A stretch of 64,000 bases of DNA, taken from NCBI RefSeq assembly GCF_002260525.1, contig NZ_MRYI01000022.1, positions 1 through 64,000 of the forward strand, given 5' to 3'. The number at the start of each line of letters is the position of its first letter. Positions within the stretch are counted from its first letter, which is position 1. Below the pieces are notes generated by a model. It was not told the origin of the DNA and searched no databases. It was given only the letters and a program-made list of their open reading frames with translations. The DNA comes from Hahella sp. CCB-MM4. Its GTDB lineage: Bacteria; Pseudomonadota; Gammaproteobacteria; Pseudomonadales; Oleiphilaceae. This document shows positions 43,193-51,704 of this stretch, in pieces. Position numbers and translations under genes: made by a program.

Positions 43193-46100
43193 GTTCTTTC
43201 CCTTCCACTTCCAGCAATAAGGCGTTGATTTCGGACTCGGACAGGTCGTGCATATTGGCCAGCAACGCATTTAGTTCTGAATCATCGAGACCGCTTATCA
43301 ACTTGGTCTCGACCAGGTGGGTCAGATCATTGATGGTGGCAGCACTCAACAATTCGGTGAGTTGCACCTCGCATCCAAATTCAGCATTGACTTTGCTAAC
43401 AATCTGTAAAGCCCAAAGAGAGTTGCCCCCCAGGTCAAAGAAACTTTCATCGGGATTTATTGAAGGGACAGCCAACACTTCCTGCCATATTTGTGTGATT
43501 TTTTGCTGTATGTCTGCCTGATCATTCGCTGGGTTGTCTTGCTGTAGATCCATCTTTCCATCCTTTAGTAAACCTTTGCCGTTTTCCTCATTAACTGTTG
43601 AAGTTAAATTCTGAATGAGGGTCTGAATATCCTTTGAGGAACTGTACTCCTCTCCATTTTTCAACAATGAAATGCTATTACTCGTAATCAACTCAACGAT
43701 GGCATCGGCGTTAAAGCGTGTCGTATCAATATTCCGCTCTACCCAATAATATTTTCTGTCGAAGCTGTAACCTGGAAGGCCGAACTTATCCAGATCTATT
43801 TCATTGGGTGCCAGTGATTTCCAATCTATATCCAAGCCGCAAGCCCAGGCCTCACCTGCGGCCGCAATTAATGCCGAATATGAGCTTCCCGGCTGGGAAA
43901 TATGAGGCTGGCTCGAAATGAAAGTCGCATTTTCTTGTCTTCCTTGGGTCAAAGTCGTCAATACATTGCCGGGCCCACACTCAACGACGACATTAGCTCC
44001 CTCTGCAAGTGCGAACCCCATCCCATCAGAAAACTGGACGGTACTTTTGATCTGGTCAGCCCAGTATGTACCGGATGTCGCCTGTTCGGCTGTTAGCGGC
44101 TTGCCTGTGACGTTGGATATTATTGATATCGAAGGCGACCTCTTGTGAACCAGATTGACCGCTGATTCAAATTTTTGTGCTGCTTCCGACATTGAGGATG
44201 TGTGAAAAGCATGAGACGTATGCAAATAAGAAAACGCAATGTTCAGACTGCTTAACGTCTCTGTCAGAGATTCAAGTTGTTGCCTTTCACCTCCAACCAC
44301 ACAATTTTCAGGTTGGTTAATAACGGCTATTTCCACACCGTGAGGAAGATGTTCCCTTAGTTCAATCGCACTCATGAAGACCGAAAGCATTTGACCGGGG
44401 GTAGCCTCTTGCATCAGTTTTCCCCGCATACAGACCAGGCGCATCGCATCGTCGAGCTCAAATACACCAGCCAGACAAGCCGCAACCCATTCCCCGATAC
44501 TGTGCCCAACCATCACATCCGGTCGTACGCCCATTTGCTCCCACCACTTCGCTAAGGCCCAGCTAGTGGCGAATATCGCAGGTTGCGCATATTCAGTACG
44601 TTTTAAGGTTTCTTCGTCATGTGAGAGCAGGTTTAAGAGCTCTCCGCCTCCGTGCTTGCGCATCGAATCTGCTGCAATATCGAGATATTGTCGATATATG
44701 GCATTTTCGCGATATAGCGAAAGCGTCATGTTAAGATGCTGAACGCCCTGCCCTGGAAAGGTGAATAGAATCCGACTCTCAGCATGACTTACCTTTGGTG
44801 AACTGCATTGCCCCAATCTTTGTTGGGCCTGATGAATGTTTTGAGCGCAGACTGAAAAACGAAAAGGGAAATGCAGTCGTGTATGCGCAAGCGTTGCAGA
44901 TATCCCCGGTAAATCAGCATCTTTGGCTTTTGACAGATAACCAGATAGTTGCCTGCACTGATTTACCAACGCTCCAGGTGTCTTGGCAGAAAGCATTAGC
45001 AGCGAGGATTGCGAGTTAGCTCTGAGAGGTGCGTCTTGAAGGTCGGGTTTCAAGGGTGGCTGTTCGACAACGAGATGAACATTCGTCCCCCCAATACCGA
45101 AGCTGCTGACAGCAGCCATCCTTGAGTTGGAGTTGTGCTGCCAATGTTCGGTCTTTTGTGGAATTCGAAAAGGCGTTTGCTCGAGATCAAATGCAGGGTT
45201 TGGTGTATCGCAATGGGCCAAAGGAGGAATGACCCCATCTCGCACGACACAACAGGCTTTAATCAGTCCCGTCACCCCCGCGGCAGTCCCCAGATGCCCC
45301 ACATTGGCTTTTATAGAGCCCAACGCGCAGAACGCCTTTTTGTCCGTACGCCCTTCCCATGACTGAACAAGTGCCCTGATCTCAATTGAGTCGCCAAGGG
45401 CCGTACCTGTCCCATGGGTTTCAATGTAACCGATATCTTCTACATCAACTTCAGCGACATCCAAAGCATCGTTGATCACCCTGGTTTGACCGCTCACGCT
45501 TGGTGCGGAGTAACCAACCTTGTCATTTCCATCGTTGTTTATCGCACTTCCGCGAATAACTCCATGTATTTTGCTACCATCTCGAATGGCATCTTCAAGC
45601 CTCTTCAAGGCAACAACCGCCACACCGGAACCATCTATGGTGCCATTTGCGGCATGGGAAAACGGACGACACAAGCCGTCTGGAGAAAGAAAACCTCCAG
45701 GGATGGCTTTCTGGGACTCAGGCTCAAAGGCGGGAATAGCGGCTGAGCCGGCCAAGGCAACATCACACTCCCATGTCAGCAAACTGTTACACGCCAGATG
45801 TACTGCCAGTAGAGAGGTTGAGCATGCCGTATTGAGGCTGATGGCTGGCCCGCCTAACCCAAGCTGATAAGCTAGAAACGTGGCTGCGCTATCTTTGCGG
45901 TTAATCATTTGCAAGTAGTCACCACCTAACGATTGTTGATGGCGGCGGCTGTGTTGTAAATGCTCATCCAGATAGCGTGAGTGTCGTAGTCCCGCGAAAA
46001 TTCCCGTACGTAGCCTTGCATCTTCATGGCAGGCATTAGCTTGCTCAAGCGCCAACCAGCACTGTTCCAGCAGGATGCGGATCTGCGGATCTAATGCCTC

Positions 46101-46319
46101 AGCCTCAATCTCGCTAAGCCGGAAAAAACCTGCATCGAAATATTCGGGGTTGGATATAAGTGGTCTACGATGAATCCATAGTTCGCCGGCACTAATATCC
46201 TGTACTGTTGGAGAATGCTCCGGTATCGAAACAATCCCTTTTTTCAAATTCTCCCATAAAGTTTCTACACTAGTAGCTTCAGGGAAAACTCCTTGCATTG
46301 AGACTACTGCTACATCCAT
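43185..46319 (-). CDS. Type I PKS module, KS-AT-ACP (cis-AT)
   Basis: 1044 aa if it starts at MDVAVVSMQG (ATG 46319), the usual N-terminus of a KS; the frame is open to 46532 but that extension looks non-coding. KS: active Cys in TACSTS near 166, ETHGTG and NVGHLG His both present. AT: GHSIGEW Ser near 606 and the HAFH box that marks malonyl-CoA selection. ACP: GGNSLWAL near 966. A short C-terminal tail (SELNALLANMHDLSESEINALL) looks like a docking segment. It adds one malonyl unit without reduction. An integrated AT contrasts with the trans-AT proteins upstream. Confidence 0.9.
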   Translation of the reverse strand: MDVAVVSMQGVFPEATSVETLWENLKKGIVSIPEHSPTVQDISAGELWIHRRPLISNPEYFDAGFFRLSEIEAEALDPQIRILLEQCWLALEQANACHEDARLRTGIFAGLRHSRYLDEHLQHSRRHQQSLGGDYLQMINRKDSAATFLAYQLGLGGPAISLNTACSTSLLAVHLACNSLLTWECDVALAGSAAIPAFEPESQKAIPGGFLSPDGLCRPFSHAANGTIDGSGVAVVALKRLEDAIRDGSKIHGVIRGSAINNDGNDKVGYSAPSVSGQTRVINDALDVAEVDVEDIGYIETHGTGTALGDSIEIRALVQSWEGRTDKKAFCALGSIKANVGHLGTAAGVTGLIKACCVVRDGVIPPLAHCDTPNPAFDLEQTPFRIPQKTEHWQHNSNSRMAAVSSFGIGGTNVHLVVEQPPLKPDLQDAPLRANSQSSLLMLSAKTPGALVNQCRQLSGYLSKAKDADLPGISATLAHTRLHFPFRFSVCAQNIHQAQQRLGQCSSPKVSHAESRILFTFPGQGVQHLNMTLSLYRENAIYRQYLDIAADSMRKHGGGELLNLLSHDEETLKRTEYAQPAIFATSWALAKWWEQMGVRPDVMVGHSIGEWVAACLAGVFELDDAMRLVCMRGKLMQEATPGQMLSVFMSAIELREHLPHGVEIAVINQPENCVVGGERQQLESLTETLSSLNIAFSYLHTSHAFHTSSMSEAAQKFESAVNLVHKRSPSISIISNVTGKPLTAEQATSGTYWADQIKSTVQFSDGMGFALAEGANVVVECGPGNVLTTLTQGRQENATFISSQPHISQPGSSYSALIAAAGEAWACGLDIDWKSLAPNEIDLDKFGLPGYSFDRKYYWVERNIDTTRFNADAIVELITSNSISLLKNGEEYSSSKDIQTLIQNLTSTVNEENGKGLLKDGKMDLQQDNPANDQADIQQKITQIWQEVLAVPSINPDESFFDLGGNSLWALQIVSKVNAEFGCEVQLTELLSAATINDLTHLVETKLISGLDDSELNALLANMHDLSESEINALLLEVEGKEHE

Positions 46320-46932
46320 TGTGAACCCAACTTCCTTCTCATTGTCGAGATTAAGGTCATCCAAATACCTAAGTGCAGGTAAATTGACCAGCAGACCACT
46401 GCTGTAACCTTCCTGTTTGATCAGGAGGGCTTCAATCCTGCTACGCAAGCCTTTTAAAACCGCTCGAAAGGTTCTCGACCGGCCATAGGTCAACGCAATT
46501 ACGTACCACTCCAAAGTACCGAAAGTACTCAATGGCTATAAAGATTTTATTCATTAGGAATGACTACAATTGCCGGCTGGCATTTGGCCTTTTCTTCACT
46601 CGGGATAAAAGGCGAAAGCTGTAGTTTAGATTTGACAGTGAGTGGTTTTCAGGAGGAGGTCGTTTACTTCTGTGTCCCGATTATTCCTTCCCGATACACT
46701 GCCCTTCATTCCCTGAATAATGTAACAATATCTTAACAAACATCTGATCGTCTATATTTTTCTTTCAGTTTTTTTACAATTTTTTGTGCACTGAAAAGGT
46801 GCAGAGCATTGCTTTCAATGGTCGGTTAGTGCAATCGTTAGTCTATAGTCTGCAGATACCAAAACAGCGCATGCCGAACCAAAAAAAGTCGCCCATTTTA
46901 CTGGGAATTTTACAAAAGGTTGTTTAGATTAT
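46320..46932. promoter_or_regulatory. Divergent promoter region between the NRPS operon and the PPTase gene
   Basis: About 610 bases, strongly AT-rich near 46720-46790, between genes transcribed apart. It must carry the start of the 23-kb NRPS operon and of the PPTase gene. A small dyad, TGCAC with GTGCA around seven bases (about 46787-46803), is a possible operator. I cannot assign -35/-10 boxes with confidence. Confidence 0.5.
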
Positions 46933-47724
46933 ATGGTCTGCCAAGAATATCGACACGAAGCATGGAAAGGCTTTAGCAGTATGTATCGTTTGACGGAAAC
47001 AAGAAGCTCCCGGTCATTTATTCGCCCCCTCGATATTAAAAACCTACCCAGCTGTCGAAGTACGATCTGCGTTGTCTGTGAGTTCGAACCGGATCAATAT
47101 ACTACTGGGCTTTACCAGCATTACGGGATCAATTTCCCTCCTCGTATACAATCTAGTGTCCTTAAACGGCAAGCTGAATTCCTGGCCGGCAGAGTCTGTG
47201 CACAAAGCGCATTGCAGGAGTTTGGATATTCACGCTTCGATGTCATCCAAGGGAAAACCAATGACCCCATATGGCCGGTTGGACTGTCCGGTAGCATCAC
47301 TCATAGCAACAATTATGCAGCTGCACTGGTTTGTAAGAGTCATGCCTATGCTGGTGTGGGTATTGATATTGAGGACAATATTGAAGGATCTACCCGGGAA
47401 GCAATGACACAGCTCGTCGTAAATAAGGATGAGCTCTGTTATCTAAGGTCTGTAACCACTTCAATCGTTTCGCTTGACCGTCTGCTCACTTTGGTTTTTT
47501 CAAGTAAAGAAAGCTTTTTTAAAGCAGCTTTTAGCTTGGTGGGACGCTACTTTGATTTTTCGGCTGTTCACATTACAGAAGTCGATTTGATAGAGAGGAC
47601 CATTACACTACAAATCCAGGAAGCTCTTTGTGAAGAGCTTCCCGTTGGAAGTCTAGTGAAGGCGCACTACCAGCTTTTAAACTCATCCACATTAATGACC
47701 TTCGCTTTTCTGGAGCACAACTAG
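46933..47724 (+). CDS. 4'-phosphopantetheinyl transferase (Sfp/EntD type)
   Basis: 263 aa. Motifs in order: RQAEFLAGRVCAQSAL (residues about 79-94), DPIWPVGLSGSITHS (about 114-128, EntD-like), VGIDIED with the metal-binding acids (about 144-150), and FSSKESFFKAAF (about 191-202). The enzyme converts apo carrier proteins to holo form and would serve the ACP and PCP domains of both operons. It is the only plus-strand gene in the biosynthetic region and faces the end of the PKS operon. Start choice is open between ATG 46933 and ATG 46981. Confidence 0.92.
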   Translation: MVCQEYRHEAWKGFSSMYRLTETRSSRSFIRPLDIKNLPSCRSTICVVCEFEPDQYTTGLYQHYGINFPPRIQSSVLKRQAEFLAGRVCAQSALQEFGYSRFDVIQGKTNDPIWPVGLSGSITHSNNYAAALVCKSHAYAGVGIDIEDNIEGSTREAMTQLVVNKDELCYLRSVTTSIVSLDRLLTLVFSSKESFFKAAFSLVGRYFDFSAVHITEVDLIERTITLQIQEALCEELPVGSLVKAHYQLLNSSTLMTFAFLEHN

Positions 47725-47757
47725 CCTGATGGGCTCCAGGTTAGAACACGCCTTTGG

Positions 47758-48528
47758 TTATTCCCATGGAAACTGCCCGGTTTGCAGGTAACGTCTGATA
47801 TTTTCAATATTGTCCTGATCACTAAAAACCTCCCTATTGGCTTTTAAAGCCAGGGGTTTAGCTGACTGAATGTTGTCAGCCAGAGCGCTGATATACTGTT
47901 TGTAACGACTGATGGCAATCTTATTCATCCTCTTCAAACGAGAAAGATATTGTTGTAACACCCGCTGGCTATTCTGTTCGCACTCATCTACCAGGCCCCA
48001 CTGCTTAGCCAGCTCCGCTGAAATTGGTTTCGTCATCAGAGTAAGTTGATGGGCTTTTTGGAAAGAAGTTCGTCGTACCAGAAATGGGAGAACGCAGGCA
48101 GGCATCAATCCGAATAAAAGCTCGGAAAGACTGAACTGAGCCCCGATATCGGAAATCACAATATCACAACACGCAACGAAGCCGACTCCTCCTGCGTTTA
48201 CTCTGCCGCATACATGGGCCAGGGTAATAAAGGGGCCTGTTGCCATCAATGTCCATAATTCATAAAGCTGCTCTGGCATTGATTCATGAGGAATACCTCC
48301 TTCGTCCGAAGCGGTCATGGACTCCAGGTCGCCGCCGAGACAAAATATCTCAGGCAATCCCTCAAGAACAATGATGGTGATATAGCGTTCACGGCATAGC
48401 TCTAACACCTCGTGACACTCATTTATCATCTCATGGTTAATGGTGTTGTCAGCGTCAGGACGATACAGCTGCAGAAAGCATACAGCCCCTTCAAATCGCA
48501 CTCTTATTGTCTGATACACTTCAGACAT
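47758..48528 (-). CDS. Enoyl-CoA hydratase-family enzyme of the beta-branching cassette (PksH-like)
   Basis: 256 aa crotonase fold: oxyanion segments PEIFCLGGDLESM and CGRVNAGGVGFVACCDIVI, then SLSELLFGLMPACVLPFL. In HCS cassettes the first ECH dehydrates the HMG-type adduct and the second decarboxylates it. The second activity is probably the ECH domain fused in the PKS at 60676. Overlaps the AT gene by 8 bases. Confidence 0.88.
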   Translation of the reverse strand: MSEVYQTIRVRFEGAVCFLQLYRPDADNTINHEMINECHEVLELCRERYITIIVLEGLPEIFCLGGDLESMTASDEGGIPHESMPEQLYELWTLMATGPFITLAHVCGRVNAGGVGFVACCDIVISDIGAQFSLSELLFGLMPACVLPFLVRRTSFQKAHQLTLMTKPISAELAKQWGLVDECEQNSQRVLQQYLSRLKRMNKIAISRYKQYISALADNIQSAKPLALKANREVFSDQDNIENIRRYLQTGQFPWE

Positions 48529-49657
48529 TGGTGACCTCCGGCGTAACCTCCGTTAAGGAAAAATATCCTTTGTAGCCTTCCATGTAGACAACAGCCCTGA
48601 TTCCGAACAGCAGTTTGGCAATGCTGCGGGTGACAAATAGTTCGTCATAGCCAGTAACGTGTACTCTGGTTCCTACCGGGGCTCGACTATTCCATTCTTC
48701 GACAGTCCTTTGTGGTGATAAAATCTCTTGGCTTGTAGCGTCTGACTCTGTCCTCCGATTCTGTGTCGTACCAGGTGTGACTCTGTTACGTCTCCGCCTG
48801 GGCCTCGGGCTTTCTTCGCCAGACTGTATCGCTTTAACCATTTTGGTCAAAATATCCCCGCCGCCAATTTCTACAAAGTCAGTTTCTCTCTGACCGAGAA
48901 GGTAGCGAATGCTCTGTGTCCATCGTACTGAATGGGTTATCTGATCTGCCAACGCCTGGCGTATATTTTCCGGGTCATGTGGTTGTGCCGAAACATTGGA
49001 AACGACCGGGATTCCAGGAACGGAGAACTTGAATTGGTTTAGAAACTCAGCAAACTCTGTTCTGGCATTTTCCATATAGCGCGAGTGAAAAGCGCCACTG
49101 GTGTTGAGGGGGATGAACATTGCCCCGGCCTTTTCAAATATCGGTTGTGCGTCTTCCAGATCTTTCTCCAAGCCTGACAGCACCGTCTGCGTAGGGCTGT
49201 TATAGTTCGCGATATCGATATCGATCAGATTGTTTTCAGTCAGACATCGCTCAACATCTACCTCTCCCACCCGCACGATGGCTGCCATTGCCCCGCCAAC
49301 GGCTTTACTCATCAACTCTCCCCTTTTCTTTACCAGGGAAAGCCCATCCGCAAAGCTCATGACTCCGGCGGCCTGTAGGGCGTTATACTCTCCCAGGCTG
49401 TGTCCGGCCAGGAAATCCGGCGCCGTTCCTCCCCGTTGCAGGTGCTGGAGGTATAGTAAGGCATTCGCCACATATAGGGCCGGTTGAGTATATTGGGTTT
49501 TGTTCAGTTGATTGTCCGGGTCTTCAAGACAGAGTTTCTTTATGGAATAACCGAGAATCTCATCGGCCTGTGCAACCAGATCCGGGTAATCATCAAAAGC
49601 AGTTTGCCCCATTCCTTTACTTTGCGAGCCCTGACCGGGAAATAAGTATGTGGTCAT
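48521..49657 (-). CDS. Trans-acting malonyl-CoA:ACP acyltransferase with extra C-terminal domain
   Basis: 378 aa. N-terminal LFPGQGSQSKGMG, nucleophile GHSLGEY (Ser near 94) and His in SGAFHSRYM. The acyltransferase ends near residue 285. A basic Arg-rich linker (RPRRRRNR) then leads to an extra segment (about 325-370, GTRVHVTGYDELFVTR...YMEGYKGYFSL). This AT should supply malonyl units to the AT-less modules and to the donor ACP. The role of the extra segment is unknown. Confidence 0.9.
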   Translation of the reverse strand: MTTYLFPGQGSQSKGMGQTAFDDYPDLVAQADEILGYSIKKLCLEDPDNQLNKTQYTQPALYVANALLYLQHLQRGGTAPDFLAGHSLGEYNALQAAGVMSFADGLSLVKKRGELMSKAVGGAMAAIVRVGEVDVERCLTENNLIDIDIANYNSPTQTVLSGLEKDLEDAQPIFEKAGAMFIPLNTSGAFHSRYMENARTEFAEFLNQFKFSVPGIPVVSNVSAQPHDPENIRQALADQITHSVRWTQSIRYLLGQRETDFVEIGGGDILTKMVKAIQSGEESPRPRRRRNRVTPGTTQNRRTESDATSQEILSPQRTVEEWNSRAPVGTRVHVTGYDELFVTRSIAKLLFGIRAVVYMEGYKGYFSLTEVTPEVTNV

Positions 49658-49692
49658 AGTCCTATTCCTTCTATTCCTTTTCCTATTGTCGG

Positions 49693-50976
49693 TTATAGAG
49701 TTCCGTTAACTCCAGCTCCGGCAAAAATTACAGATGTGTTGATACCACCGAATCCAAAAGAGTTGCTCAATGAATAACGGATTTGAGCTGGTTTTGCCTG
49801 GGAGCCCACCAACATGCAGTCGTCATCCACTGGGTTGACTAAGTTAAGATTCGGATGAATAAACCCGTTCTGCATTTGCAGGATTGTGGTGACGGCCTCA
49901 ACAACACCGGCGCTGTACAGGCAGTGCCCCGTCAATCCTTTGGTGGAATTAATCCATGGGCCTGTTTTTCCTGATCCGAAAATGGCCTGGATTGAACGTA
50001 ACTCCGTTTCGTCACCAAGGGGGGTGGAAGTGCCGTGGGCATTAATATAGTTAATTTTCCCAGCATCTATTTCTGCTCCACGGAGGGCTTCTTTCATAAC
50101 ACGGATTTGGCCTTCCATAGCGGGATTTGCCTGTCGGTTTGCGTCAAGGCAACTTTTGCCCGACAGCATTGCAGCCAGAGGTGCCACTCCCCGAGCCTGG
50201 GCGCTCAGTCGGCTTTCGAGTATAAGGCAAGCACTGCTTTGACCTGGAATAAAGCCCTCATGTCCGCTATCGAAAGGCCGGCAGGCGAGTGCCGGATTTT
50301 CTATGAAGCCAGTTCCACCCAGTGCACTGATTTTATCGAACCCCTGAAAAATCATTGGGGATAGTTCCGATATTGGGCCGACCACCAGAGCGATATCCGA
50401 CTCCCCTGCCTTGATTAACTGAAATGCCTTAATAAGTGCCACGTTACCACTGGCCGAAGCACCACCTGTCGTCAAACCTTCTCCTCTGATTGAGAAAATT
50501 TCACTTAAAGTTCCTACCTGATCTGTATCCATCGAATGGAGAATGAAGCGAGGCGGCAAATATTCTGGACGATCCCCATAGGTCCGATGCATCTGAGCAA
50601 TGTAGTCGTTGGTCAGGTTGTTCCCGGCAACGATGACACTAACACTGTCTTCTGCTGCAACATGTTCTGACAGCCTAGCCTGTATCCAGGCTTCCATTGC
50701 TGCCAGAATGGAGGCCTGGATAGCAGTTGGAGCACGACGGCCGGCATTTAGAGCCTTCTCTTTCAGCACCGCTGGAATCGATTGCCGGGAGTTAAGTTGC
50801 TCTTTGAAATCAAAAGCCTCCAAAAAAGAACCTACGACCGGCATTTCTTCGGAGCCGTAGGTCACCATTTTTATCGAATAGTTTGCTCTACCTGATTTCA
50901 GCGCATCCAGGAAATCTGTAAGGTTGGGGGCAATGCTGGAAAATATGCCCATTCCTGTTACCACGACAGACATCAT
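49693..50976 (-). CDS. Decarboxylating ketosynthase of the beta-branching cassette (Cys to Ser)
   Basis: 427 aa, FabF-like fold. The active-site box, normally TACSS, reads GGASASGN, so the nucleophile Cys is Ser. The His boxes AHGTSTP and GLTGH remain. This pattern is known for PksF/CurC-type enzymes that decarboxylate malonyl-ACP to acetyl-ACP, the donor for the HMG-CoA-synthase-like enzyme. It lies between the donor ACP and AT genes, which supports that role. Confidence 0.9.
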   Translation of the reverse strand: MMSVVVTGMGIFSSIAPNLTDFLDALKSGRANYSIKMVTYGSEEMPVVGSFLEAFDFKEQLNSRQSIPAVLKEKALNAGRRAPTAIQASILAAMEAWIQARLSEHVAAEDSVSVIVAGNNLTNDYIAQMHRTYGDRPEYLPPRFILHSMDTDQVGTLSEIFSIRGEGLTTGGASASGNVALIKAFQLIKAGESDIALVVGPISELSPMIFQGFDKISALGGTGFIENPALACRPFDSGHEGFIPGQSSACLILESRLSAQARGVAPLAAMLSGKSCLDANRQANPAMEGQIRVMKEALRGAEIDAGKINYINAHGTSTPLGDETELRSIQAIFGSGKTGPWINSTKGLTGHCLYSAGVVEAVTTILQMQNGFIHPNLNLVNPVDDDCMLVGSQAKPAQIRYSLSNSFGFGGINTSVIFAGAGVNGTL

Positions 50977-50984
50977 TCACCGCC

Positions 50985-51236
50985 TTAGGCTGATTCGTGT
51001 AAGTGCTTGTGAAACAGATCCACCAAGCCGGCAAGATTGTCGACCTTCGCTAATGATTGAAGAGGAACCTTGATTCCAAGATCCTCCATTGAAAAGGTGA
51101 CAACCTCCATCCGATCGATGGAGTTGGCACCTAGATCCACCAGGCTTCCATCCATGCGAATCTGTTCACGGGTGACTCGTGGCAGAACCTCTTCGATATT
51201 GTCTCTGATGACATCAAAAACTTCGCTTTTATCCAT
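50985..51236 (-). CDS. Free-standing donor acyl carrier protein
   Basis: 83 aa, with the phosphopantetheine Ser in DLGANSIDRMEVV (about residue 39). It would carry malonyl then acetyl for beta-branching. Strong ribosome site (AAGGAAAAGGGA). Confidence 0.92.
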   Translation of the reverse strand: MDKSEVFDVIRDNIEEVLPRVTREQIRMDGSLVDLGANSIDRMEVVTFSMEDLGIKVPLQSLAKVDNLAGLVDLFHKHLHESA

Positions 51237-51281
51237 GTTATTTCCCTTTTCCTTTTCTACTTTTATTTGTTAAATCCGTGG

Positions 51282-51680
51282 TTATTCCGTCGGTACGATA
51301 TGTTCTTCGAGTTTCTGACGAATGGTTTCTGGTATTGGTCCGGGTTTCTTGTTCTCGTAGTCAAAATGAACAATGGTGGTCTGCCCGACGGCACAGAGCT
51401 TATCGTTCTGCATCAGTTGTTGCACAACCGTGAGAGAAGAGTTACCAAGCTTTTTTATCCCCGTCGATATCTGGACATCGTGTTCATAGCGTATCTCGTT
51501 GCTGAACTCGATCTCATACTTCACAGTAATTAAATTAGCCTTGGATAAATCACGTCCCGGCATAAACAATTCAAATATCGGGTCCCTGGCCTTCTCAAAC
51601 CACACAGGTAGAACCGTATTGTTGATATGCCCCATGGCATCAGTTTCTGAGTATCTCGGGGATAGTTCGTAGTAGTACAT
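51282..51680 (-). CDS. Hotdog-fold (4HBT) thioesterase
   Basis: 132 aa with the acyl-CoA thioesterase pattern YSETDAMGHINNTVLPVWFEKAR (residues about 9-31), in which Asp of the TDxMGHxNN box is catalytic. It sits inside the beta-branching cassette between the HCS and ACP genes. A proofreading role on misprimed carriers or release of a small acid is likely; stand-alone metabolic thioesterase is an alternative. Confidence 0.82.
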   Translation of the reverse strand: MYYYELSPRYSETDAMGHINNTVLPVWFEKARDPIFELFMPGRDLSKANLITVKYEIEFSNEIRYEHDVQISTGIKKLGNSSLTVVQQLMQNDKLCAVGQTTIVHFDYENKKPGPIPETIRQKLEEHIVPTE

Positions 51681-51704
51681 CAGTGATAATCCTTCAAAAT
51701 GGGT

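Noticed and set aside
46320-46532. 71-residue N-terminal extension of the KS-AT-ACP protein
   Set aside because: The KS starts normally at MDVAVVSMQG and the extension is not PKS-like; it lies in the divergent promoter region.
49693-50976. Fatty-acid FabF condensing enzyme
   Set aside because: The nucleophile Cys is Ser and the gene sits in a beta-branching cassette, which indicates a decarboxylase.
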